A stretch of 56,808 nucleotides of DNA. It comes from Methylobacterium sp. J-088 (GTDB lineage Bacteria; Pseudomonadota; Alphaproteobacteria; Rhizobiales; Beijerinckiaceae). The notes under the pieces are model-generated. The model saw only the letters and a list, made by a program, of their open reading frames with translations. It ran no database searches and had not been told where the DNA came from. A program made the translations under genes and the position numbers. This document shows, in pieces, positions 9,504 to 16,203 of this stretch. The stretch lies in assembly GCF_022829295.1 (NCBI RefSeq), contig NZ_JAKSYH010000083.1:1-56808 (forward strand), read 5' to 3'. How positions within the stretch are numbered: the first letter of the stretch is position 1; each line of letters begins with the position of its first letter.

Positions 9504-10003
9504 CTTGAACGATCCTCAATCGGGGCGGATTATGCGGATCAATCCGTGACAGCGAATGAAATTTATTCGTAAACAACTCGCTCCGACACGGTTTGGCGGC
9601 AGCCGCGCACCCACCCGTGTCGGATGAAGTTCGTGTCTCACGAAGACACACTTACAAGCAGATATTCCATGCCTTCGCGAAGGAACAGAAGCAGGCGCGG
9701 CGGCGACGTCTGCTTCAATGCATTGCCGTCCGGAAGCAGACAAACAAAAATCCACACATCTGAGACGTCCAGGCGGGCGTTTGGTGGCGGCAGATGCTGG
9801 CCGAAAGCCGCCGCTCCGCTTCGGGGGAAATCGAGCGGCCAAGCAGACAGCTCGTTACCGACCTCACTCTGGCGTGCAGCCTTGCGAGCGCGCCCCGAAA
9901 GCGAACCTTCGCTCGGGTCTTAATTCTCATTGGAAATTCACGTCAGCGAAACCGTCAAGCTGTTAGCTTGGTTCGATCAACGCCGATATGAGAAGCTCGA
10001 TCT
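9504..10003. other. Divergent intergenic region with repeat remnant
   Basis: No gene is supported. It must hold promoters for the reverse-strand cyclase gene and for the forward EAL-PYP-cyclase-ligase operon. An AT-rich patch lies at about 9545-9575 and another at about 9915-9950. The middle carries a diverged dispersed repeat (9796-9866) matching 39591-39658 in reverse. Confidence 0.45.
9796..9866 (+). repeat. Diverged dispersed repeat (family B), copy at 9.8 kb
   Basis: Reads ctggccgaaagc, then tccgcttcgg, then a variable middle, then taccgacc. The same order of words at similar spacing occurs on the reverse strand at 39591-39658. The match is partial rather than near-identical, so these are old copies of an intergenic repeat and not a recent duplication. 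Confidence 0.55.
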
Positions 10004-10813
10004 ATGAAAAGGGGATGCCAGGGTTGCCAGGGTGGTGAGCCGCTGCCCTTTGAGTTCACAATGGCGTTCCATCCCATCCTCGACCTCCAACGACATGGCG
10101 TCTGGGGCTATGAGGCGTTAGTCAGGGGCGTCTCGGGTCAGGGCGCCGGCCAGATCCTCGCAATGGTCGATGAGGCAAACCGCTACAAGTTCGATCAGGC
10201 CTGTCGTGTGAAGGCGATTGAGCTAGCGAGCTCCTTGTTCGTCGAACCAGATACCCGTCTGTCCATCAACTTTATGCCCAACGCCGTCTATGAGCCATCC
10301 GCATGCATCCGGGCGACGCTGGAGGCGGCGCGTCGGGTCGGCTTCGCACATCAGCAGATCATGTTCGAGTTCACCGAGAACGAGCGCATGGCCGATGTCG
10401 CTCACGTCCAGCGCATCGTCACCGAATATCGCAAGCAGGGCTTTGCCACCGCCCTCGACGATTTCGGTGCAGGGTACGCCGGGCTCAACCTGCTCGCGAG
10501 CTTTCAGCCTGATTTCATAAAGCTCGACATGGAGATGATCCGCGGCATCGGAGCGTCGCACGCTCGCCAGACCATCGTCGTGGGTGTGGTTGCGATAGCA
10601 CGTCAGCTCGGCATCGCGGTGATCGCCGAGGGCGTGGAGACAGAAAACGAGCTCGACACTCTGCGTGCGGCCGGCATTCACCTGTTCCAGGGCTACCTCT
10701 TTGCTAAACCTGCCGTGGCGAGCTTGCCGGCTACCTGGCTCCCACAGCGAGGCTCCACTGGGTTAAGAACGGAGACTGGTGTGGATGCTGGGCTTGGCAT
10801 GAGCGCCGCCTGA
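10004..10813 (+). CDS. Stand-alone EAL-domain c-di-GMP phosphodiesterase
   Basis: A 269-residue protein made almost entirely of one EAL domain, expected to hydrolyse c-di-GMP to pGpG. Catalytic landmarks are intact: EALVRG near residue 37, NFMPNAVY, FEFTENE, DDFGAGYAGL, KLDME, EGVET and FQGYLF. The divergent style (FHPILDLQRHGVWGYEALVRG, NFMPNAVYEP) resembles the EAL domains found behind BLUF domains in BlrP1 and YcgF-type proteins, yet no sensor is attached. A Cys-rich leader (KRGCQGCQGG) precedes the domain. It is the first gene of a run with PYP 30 bases downstream, then a cyclase and the PYP ligase, so light may reach it in trans through PYP. That link is inference. Confidence 0.9.
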   Translation: MKRGCQGCQGGEPLPFEFTMAFHPILDLQRHGVWGYEALVRGVSGQGAGQILAMVDEANRYKFDQACRVKAIELASSLFVEPDTRLSINFMPNAVYEPSACIRATLEAARRVGFAHQQIMFEFTENERMADVAHVQRIVTEYRKQGFATALDDFGAGYAGLNLLASFQPDFIKLDMEMIRGIGASHARQTIVVGVVAIARQLGIAVIAEGVETENELDTLRAAGIHLFQGYLFAKPAVASLPATWLPQRGSTGLRTETGVDAGLGMSAA

Positions 10814-10843
10814 GCATCCCCGGACCGACATGCGAGGCCTGCT

Positions 10844-11200
10844 GTGCTCACTTTCGAAGCCATCTCTCTCGACATGCTCCTCACCCTTGAGGCGGATCGG
10901 CTCGACGCCCTGCCGTTCGGGGTGGTCGGACTGTCATCGGCGGGCATCGTCGAGATTTACAACGCCACAGAGGCGCAGCTAGCGGGTCTCCAACGGGAGA
11001 CCGTCCTCGGCACGCACTACTTCTCCGTGACCGCGCAGTGCATGAACAACTTCATGGTGGCGCAGCGCTTCGAGGACGAGGCGGAGATCGACGCGATCAT
11101 CGACTATGTGCTCACCCTCCGCATGCGCCCCACGCCCGTGCGGTTGCGGCTGCTGAAGGCGCCGCAGACCGATCGCCGCTACATCCTCATCCAGCGCTGA
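10844..11200 (+). CDS. pyp: Photoactive yellow protein (PYP) homologue
   Basis: A 118-residue single PAS domain matching PYP, the cytoplasmic blue-light sensor that carries a thioester-linked p-coumaroyl group. Against the Halorhodospira protein (remembered sequence) the alignment is gapless from about residue 17 to 66 with an offset of three. Tyr39 (EIYN), Glu43 (NATE) and Cys66 (TAQC) correspond to Tyr42, Glu46 and chromophore-bearing Cys69. RPTPVRLRLLKA matches the TPTKVKV strand. Thr50 is Ala47 here and Arg52 is Leu49, so spectrum and kinetics may differ. Start is GTG at 10844 with gcgagg six bases upstream. The PYP-type coumarate ligase two genes downstream strongly supports the assignment. 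Confidence 0.9.
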   Translation: MLTFEAISLDMLLTLEADRLDALPFGVVGLSSAGIVEIYNATEAQLAGLQRETVLGTHYFSVTAQCMNNFMVAQRFEDEAEIDAIIDYVLTLRMRPTPVRLRLLKAPQTDRRYILIQR

Positions 11201-11211
11201 GCGAGGCCGCC

Positions 11212-12498
11212 GTGACGACTGACCTCGAAGCTGAGAATGCGGCCCTGCTGCAGTTCCTCTACGCCTGCCCGGCTGGTCTCGTGGAGTTCTCGGCGGCTGG
11301 TGCCATTGGCATGGTCAACCCGGCCGCGATGGGCCTTCTCATGCCGATCGCGGGGCGTCCGTTCGTTATCAACCTGTTCGACGTCATGGACGGCTGCGCG
11401 CCGGAACTGCGCAACATGATCCACAACTTCGCTCCACCGCAGGGGACGGTCTGCGACGGCCATCGCATCGTGACCGGACGCGGGGAGCGGTCGACCATCC
11501 TGGCATGCACCATCGTGAAGCTCACCGAGGATCGCTACGTCGCGACCCTTTCCGATGTAACCGAGCAGGTCGCCCGCGAGCGGCGGTTGAAGCAAGCCGA
11601 GACATGGTTTGCCTCCCTGCTCGACGGCGTCGATGATGTCGCTGTGCTCTCGCTGGACGCGAATGGCTGCGTTGACGCGGTCACGCCCTCAGCGACGCGC
11701 CAGACCGGTTTCACGGAAGCCGAACTCCTCGGCAGACCCTTTGAATGGTTCGACCGCCCGGACCGCGCCACGGCGATGCCGCTGCCCGGTGAGGCGATCG
11801 CCGTGGCGCGACGGGACGGCTGGTACCTTCACGAGGGCTGGCACGCCCTGGCCGACGGTGGGCGCTACTGGTGCCAGCGGCTGGTTGCCGTGCGCGACGA
11901 GGCAGCGGGGGCTGCTGCGGGATATACCCTGGTTATACGAGCGGTGACCCGCCAAGGGCGTGACACGGCCGATTTGCGCAGGATGCTGACGCGCGACCAT
12001 CTCACGGGTGCGAGCAACCGGGCCCACTTCTTCGAGACGGCGGAACGCCAACATGTACGGGCACTCCGGGATGCGGGATCGTTGGCTCTCGTGGTCCTCG
12101 ATGTCGATCACTTCAAGCGCGTGAACGACGAGCACGGGCATGCGGCGGGTGACGTGGTGCTGCGCGAAGTCGCGCGCCGCTGCGAAGCGGAGTTGCGTCC
12201 TGAGGATATCTTCGCCCGTTTGGGGGGGGAGGAGTTCGTGGTGCTCCTGCCAAACACCTCGCTGTTGAAGGCCTCTGCCATCGCCGAATGCTTGCGCACC
12301 TCGCTCGCACGTGAGCCGATCGTCGCGGGCGGGATCGAGCTGCGCATCACCGCGAGCTTTGGCTGCTCTGCGTTGGATACGGATCCGGCCGCATCACTGG
12401 CTGGCCTGCTCGCGGCTGCGGACAACGCGCTGTACAATGCTAAGCGTTCGGGCCGTGACCGGGTTGAGCTATCCCACCCAGATCAGGCCGCGGCCTGA
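11212..12498 (+). CDS. PAS-PAS-GGDEF diguanylate cyclase next to PYP
   Basis: Soluble diguanylate cyclase of about 428 residues. Two PAS-type domains (about 10-120, starting LLQFLYACPAGLVEFS, and about 130-250, with VAVLSLDANGCVDAVTPSA) precede a GGDEF domain from about 262. The active site GGEEF near residue 338 and the RxxD inhibitory site (RPED) are intact, as is DVDHFKRVNDEHGH. No membrane helix is seen. The frame is open further upstream, but that part overlaps PYP out of frame. I take GTG 11212, 11 bases after the PYP stop, with gcgagg upstream. Position between PYP and its ligase suggests it is the synthetic arm of a PYP-controlled c-di-GMP switch (inference). Confidence 0.9.
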   Translation: MTTDLEAENAALLQFLYACPAGLVEFSAAGAIGMVNPAAMGLLMPIAGRPFVINLFDVMDGCAPELRNMIHNFAPPQGTVCDGHRIVTGRGERSTILACTIVKLTEDRYVATLSDVTEQVARERRLKQAETWFASLLDGVDDVAVLSLDANGCVDAVTPSATRQTGFTEAELLGRPFEWFDRPDRATAMPLPGEAIAVARRDGWYLHEGWHALADGGRYWCQRLVAVRDEAAGAAAGYTLVIRAVTRQGRDTADLRRMLTRDHLTGASNRAHFFETAERQHVRALRDAGSLALVVLDVDHFKRVNDEHGHAAGDVVLREVARRCEAELRPEDIFARLGGEEFVVLLPNTSLLKASAIAECLRTSLAREPIVAGGIELRITASFGCSALDTDPAASLAGLLAAADNALYNAKRSGRDRVELSHPDQAAA

Positions 12499-12515
12499 AC
12501 GCTGGTCATCCCGTA

Positions 12516-13724
12516 ATGCTTTCGCGAAGCGCCCTTGCTGCGGTCTTACAAAGTCTTCTCACCGCTGAGCTCCTTGACGCGCGTGGCCGCGGGAATCCTG
12601 CCGCGCGTCTACCGGCGCACCTGCCACCTGCATGGCCCGAGACCACGCCAATCAGCTCTGGAGCGGGAGAGGGGCTGGGCTGCGACTCGCTGGAGCGGTT
12701 GTGGTTGGCCTCTGCGGTCAACGAGATGTTCCACCTCCACGAGGCGGGCGGTGAGGATGGGCTGTTTGCGGACACCACGTTCGGCGCCTGGATCGAGCAG
12801 GTCGAGGCCGCCTGGCAGTCCGGTGTCGCTTCGGTCACCTTCACGAGCTCGGGGACGAGTGGGCGACCGAAGCGCTGCGCGCACTCGGCCGATGCTTTAA
12901 GCACGGAGATCGCGTTCCTAGCTGAGCTGTTCCGGAACAGGCGACGCGTCGTCTCCCTCGTGCCGCCTCACCACGCCTACGGCTTTCTGTTCGCCGGGCT
13001 CCTTCCCGATGCGCTCGGCGTCGACCATGTCGACGCGACGAAGCTCGGCCCTGCCGAGATTGCTCGCAGCCTCGCGCCGGGGGATCTCGTCGTCACGTTT
13101 CCCGACCGCTGGCGCTGGCTGGAGCGCTCCCTGCTCAACTGGCCGGAGGACGTCGCTGGCGTGGTCTCGACCGCCCCGTGTCCGCGAGACCTGATCGCCG
13201 CGCTCTTCGAACGCGGCCTGGCGGCGATGACGGAGGTGTACGGCTCGTCGGAGACGGCCGGCGTGGCTGTGCGCCGCTGGCCGGAGTTCTCGTATAGCCT
13301 CATGCCACACTGGCGTTTCGTCGAGCCGGTCAGCGAGGATGCACCAGAGATCGTCCATCGATCTGGGCGGCGTCTCTTGTTACCGGACCGCGTCCGGCCG
13401 CGAGGTGGGGGGCGGTTTGAGCTGGCGGGCCGCCTGGATGGTGCCGTACAAGTCGGCGGCGTCAACGTGTACCCTGATCGGGTCGCGGCGCGCCTCCGTG
13501 ATCGGCCCGGCGTTAAGGACGCAGCGGTGCGTCTGATGCGCCCGGAGGAGGGCGTCCGTCTGAAAGCCTTTATCGTACCCGAGGTGGGAGCTGATCTGAC
13601 CGCGTTGCAGATGGAACTCAATGCATGGATCGACAGCGTCTTGCCGACTGCGGAGCGACCGACGGCACTCACATTTGGAGATCGTTTTCCAAGGGGCACG
13701 ATGGGCAAAAGCGCCGATTGGTAA
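12516..13724 (+). CDS. pcl: 4-Coumarate-CoA ligase of the PYP-activation type
   Basis: A 402-residue AMP-forming ligase that would activate p-coumarate to p-coumaroyl-CoA, the donor for the PYP chromophore. It is shorter than ordinary 4-coumarate ligases (about 500-560). It begins with the segment DSLERLWLASAVNEMFHLHE, which I recall as typical of the PYP-activation family. Motifs: nucleotide loop FTSSGTSGRPKR near 109-120, PPHHAYGF, VYGSSETAG, and a C-terminal GKSADW carrying the catalytic Lys. It lies 17 bases after the cyclase gene, completing the EAL-PYP-cyclase-ligase run. A general CoA ligase is the alternative, but the combination with PYP makes that unlikely. Confidence 0.9.
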   Translation: MLSRSALAAVLQSLLTAELLDARGRGNPAARLPAHLPPAWPETTPISSGAGEGLGCDSLERLWLASAVNEMFHLHEAGGEDGLFADTTFGAWIEQVEAAWQSGVASVTFTSSGTSGRPKRCAHSADALSTEIAFLAELFRNRRRVVSLVPPHHAYGFLFAGLLPDALGVDHVDATKLGPAEIARSLAPGDLVVTFPDRWRWLERSLLNWPEDVAGVVSTAPCPRDLIAALFERGLAAMTEVYGSSETAGVAVRRWPEFSYSLMPHWRFVEPVSEDAPEIVHRSGRRLLLPDRVRPRGGGRFELAGRLDGAVQVGGVNVYPDRVAARLRDRPGVKDAAVRLMRPEEGVRLKAFIVPEVGADLTALQMELNAWIDSVLPTAERPTALTFGDRFPRGTMGKSADW

Positions 13725-14385
13725 AGAGCGCAGAGCGGTCATAACGGTAGGCTGACGTGAAAACCCGACTTCGGCCGGCATCAGGAATACGCTCGCAAAC
13801 TCTGAGGTGTGCTGGGCGCCCCCATGTCTGTTTACAGCGGTCTGCCCAGCGTGCTTCCATGACCGCCGCAAGCGCAAACTGGCCGACCGGATCTGGCCGT
13901 AAGCGGTCTGTCCGCTTTCGGTTGCACGAGGTGCTGAAGCGGACATCGCAACGTTCTCGCTGCCGGCTGCCGACGGACACGTTTTCTGGACGTTTGAAAG
14001 TCCGACGCGGTTTCCCGGCGAAATTTGGCAGCCTTAGTGGCCGCAACGTGCAGGGCGAGTGTTTTTCGGGAAAACGATCGGTTTCCGGGATACAGGCAGT
14101 CCCAGAAGCGGAATGACCAAGTCGGGTGGCGAGCGGTCATTGGATGGCCGCCCGGAAGCTGGCCTTCGGCTTTGCGCCCATCCCGGTCATTTGTTACGCC
14201 CCGAAGACATTCCCGAAGCGGACATCGGGAAAACTGAATCTACAGGTCGGAGTTGGCAACGCCACGGGACCTTGGATGTCACAGCCCGAGATAGCTTCTT
14301 GTTCTCCGAAGGTGGCCCCTAACAAGCATCCAGAGGCGACCTGTGCTTCAGGGAGAGCAGAAGCAGTACGCCCTCGCTCGCGTTC
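13725..14385. other. Gene-poor stretch with family B repeat remnants
   Basis: No gene is supported. Both flanking genes end here (convergent). The stretch is full of words such as aagcggac, tccgctttcgg and cccgaagcggacatc, typical of decayed intergenic repeats. The segment 14151-14223 lines up with 31214-31279 (listed separately). No clear terminator hairpin followed by a T run was found. Confidence 0.45.
14151..14223 (+). repeat. Diverged dispersed repeat, copy at 14.2 kb
   Basis: Shares with 31214-31279, in the same order, ttcggctt, gcgccca, ccc-gtc and finally cccgaa-gcggac. Identity is partial but the order and spacing are kept. Both copies are intergenic. Confidence 0.5.
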
Positions 14386-15309
14386 TCAAGACTTTAATCG
14401 CGTGTTGCTGCTTGATGGCGCAGCGCCCCACACAGACGCCAGGAAGGTGGTGAAGGCTTCGAGGCTGGTGGATCGAGCCGGCTTCATCCAAGTGGCGTAG
14501 GTTGCAATGGTGCCAGGTACGTCGTTGAGGGAGCGGATCACGATCCCACGCCGCTGCACGTTGCGCACACAGCTCGCATAGGTGCTCACGCCGGCTCCCG
14601 CTGCCACGAGGCCGAAGATGCCCTCGCTCGACGAAGCCTCCTGGCTGACGGTCGGATGGAAGCCCCGGCGGTGACAGATCGCGAAGAAGGCCTCGCGGTA
14701 AGCGCTCCAGCTCCCGCCCGATCCCAGCACGAACGGCTCCCCGGCAAGATCCTTGAGCGTGAGACTGCGTGCATTCGAGAGAGGATGGGTGACCGGCAAC
14801 AGGGCTACGTAGGAGTCGCGGTCGAACAGCAAGCTCTCGAAGTGCTCGTTCTCGACGACGCTCAGGGTAAAGCCGACGTCGATGCGATCGTTGAGCAAGG
14901 CTTCGCGCTGCAGTTGCGAGGGGACGTGCGATAGCTCCAGGCGGATCCCCGGCCGCACTTCGCTAAAGGCGCGGACCAGCTCCGGCAGGCGGCCGTTGAT
15001 CGCGAAATCCATGTAGGCGACGCGCAGAACACCGGTCATGCCGGTCGCCGTGCGCTGCGCCAGCGTGACGGCCCGCTCCAGATGATCGAGGCCGATCCGG
15101 CACTCGGCGAGGAAGGCGCGACCGGCCTCCGTCACCTCGACCGTTCGGGTGGTGCGCCGGAACAGCTTCGCGCCGACCTCTGCCTCGAGTTCGGCGACGA
15201 GCCGGCTCAGGCCCGGCTGCGTCGTCGCGAGGCGCTGAGCCGCCCGGCCGAAGTGGAGCTCCTGGGCCAGGACAAGGCAACTCGTAATGTGTCGGGGACC
15301 AAATCGCAT
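14386..15309 (-). CDS. LysR-family regulator of the carbamoylsarcosine-type operon
   Basis: A 307-residue LysR-type regulator. The N-terminal winged helix (about 5-62) reads HFGRAAQRLATTQPGLSRLV and ends with LFRRTTRTVEVTEAG. The rest is the effector-binding domain (about 90-295, e.g. GVLRVAYMDFAINGRLPEL, RIDVGFTL). The small effector is unknown. It is transcribed away from the amidohydrolase/ABC operon with about 120 bases between the two starts. This is the standard layout for a LysR gene controlling its neighbour and itself; a dyad just upstream of its start fits (15310-15331). The regulated substrate is probably one handled by that operon. Confidence 0.92.
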   Translation of the reverse strand: MRFGPRHITSCLVLAQELHFGRAAQRLATTQPGLSRLVAELEAEVGAKLFRRTTRTVEVTEAGRAFLAECRIGLDHLERAVTLAQRTATGMTGVLRVAYMDFAINGRLPELVRAFSEVRPGIRLELSHVPSQLQREALLNDRIDVGFTLSVVENEHFESLLFDRDSYVALLPVTHPLSNARSLTLKDLAGEPFVLGSGGSWSAYREAFFAICHRRGFHPTVSQEASSSEGIFGLVAAGAGVSTYASCVRNVQRRGIVIRSLNDVPGTIATYATWMKPARSTSLEAFTTFLASVWGAAPSSSNTRLKS

Positions 15310-15331
15310 TTGATGCCAAAAATCGTATCAA
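15310..15331. promoter_or_regulatory. Candidate LysR operator dyad
   Basis: Inverted repeat ttgat-N12-atcaa in the divergent region, touching the start codon of the LysR gene. LysR proteins classically bind T-N11-A dyads in such regions; the spacing here is one base longer. The position would suit autorepression. Seen by eye only. Confidence 0.3.
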
Positions 15332-15431
15332 TCGAGGCAAATTCATCATTTCACACCCGGAGCCATCTGCAACATCCTTGTGTCGATCCCGCTGCGGCGG
15401 GCTGGAACGAACGATGCAAGGGACGGAGCAG

Positions 15432-16136
15432 ATGGCCTTCAACACCGAACTCGATAGCGCCCTTGAGGCCGCATTCGCTGAGGCGCGCGCGCTGTACAAG
15501 GAGCGCGGGTTTCAGCGCCGTGTCGGGTTTGGCCGTCGCCCCGCCCTGATCAACGTCGATCTCGCCAATGCCTGGACGCGGCCGGGAAATCCCTTCACCT
15601 GCGAGAAGATCGACGACGAGATCATCCCCGGTGTCCAGGCGCTGCTGGCTGCCTGCCGCCGGAACAACCACCCGGTCGTGCACGTCACCACCTGCTATCA
15701 GGTCACCGATGTCGACAGTCCCAAGACCGACATGGGCCTGTGGCACCGTAAGATCCCGGTCGAGGTCGTCGACCAGAACAAGCCCGAGCTCTGGGCGATC
15801 GATAGCCGCATCGAGCCGGTGCCAGGTGAGCAGGTGCTGGTGAAGAAGCGCGCCAGCGCCTTCCACGGCACCTATCTCGCCGGCTTCCTGCGCGCGAACA
15901 ACGTCGACACGATCCTGGTCACAGGGGTGACCGCCTCGGCCTGCGTGCGCACCACGCTCTGCGACGGTCTCGCAGAAGGCTTCCGTACCATCGCGGTGCG
16001 CGAGTGCATCGGCGACCGCGTGCCCGGCGCCGTCGCCTGGAACCTCTTCGATATCGACGCGAAGTTCGCCGACGTCGAGCCGCTGGAGCGCTGCGTCGCC
16101 TATCTCGACGAGGTGGGACTGCGCAACGCCGCCTGA
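15432..16136 (+). CDS. Isochorismatase-family amidohydrolase, N-carbamoylsarcosine-amidase-like
   Basis: A 234-residue cysteine hydrolase of the isochorismatase superfamily. The triad is visible: Asp in LINVDLANAWTRPG, Lys in VKKRASAFHGT and Cys in VTGVTASACVRTT. The length and the N-terminal helical extension fit N-carbamoylsarcosine amidases, which release sarcosine, CO2 and ammonia. Related ureidoacrylate or maleamate hydrolases cannot be excluded. Start ATG 15432 has ggag five bases upstream; 15378 and 15414 are in-frame alternatives. It opens the operon, divergent from the LysR gene, and a sarcosine-oxidase-like gene closes it, which supports an N-methylated substrate. Confidence 0.82.
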   Translation: MAFNTELDSALEAAFAEARALYKERGFQRRVGFGRRPALINVDLANAWTRPGNPFTCEKIDDEIIPGVQALLAACRRNNHPVVHVTTCYQVTDVDSPKTDMGLWHRKIPVEVVDQNKPELWAIDSRIEPVPGEQVLVKKRASAFHGTYLAGFLRANNVDTILVTGVTASACVRTTLCDGLAEGFRTIAVRECIGDRVPGAVAWNLFDIDAKFADVEPLERCVAYLDEVGLRNAA

Positions 16137-16140
16137 TCGC

Positions 16141-16165
16141 CGGACCGTCCGCGCGCGGCGGTCCG
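16141..16165. promoter_or_regulatory. Intercistronic hairpin
   Basis: The words cggaccg and cggtccg flank the self-complementary ccgcgcgcgg, giving a strong GC stem directly after the hydrolase stop and about 40 bases before the binding-protein start. No T run follows, so partial termination or mRNA stabilisation is more likely than a full terminator. It may set the ratio of hydrolase to transporter messages. Confidence 0.45.
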
Positions 16166-16203
16166 ATCCTCCGCCCGCCGACCCTTCGCAGGAGTGTGAG
16201 CCG

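Noticed and set aside
9600..10003. CRISPR-like or tandem repeats in the divergent gap
   Set aside because: Repeat words are dispersed and diverged, with no regular spacing or spacers.
11038..11211. Upstream extension of the PAS-PAS-GGDEF frame into PYP
   Set aside because: It overlaps PYP in another frame and has no PAS-like sequence; GTG 11212 has a good ribosome site.
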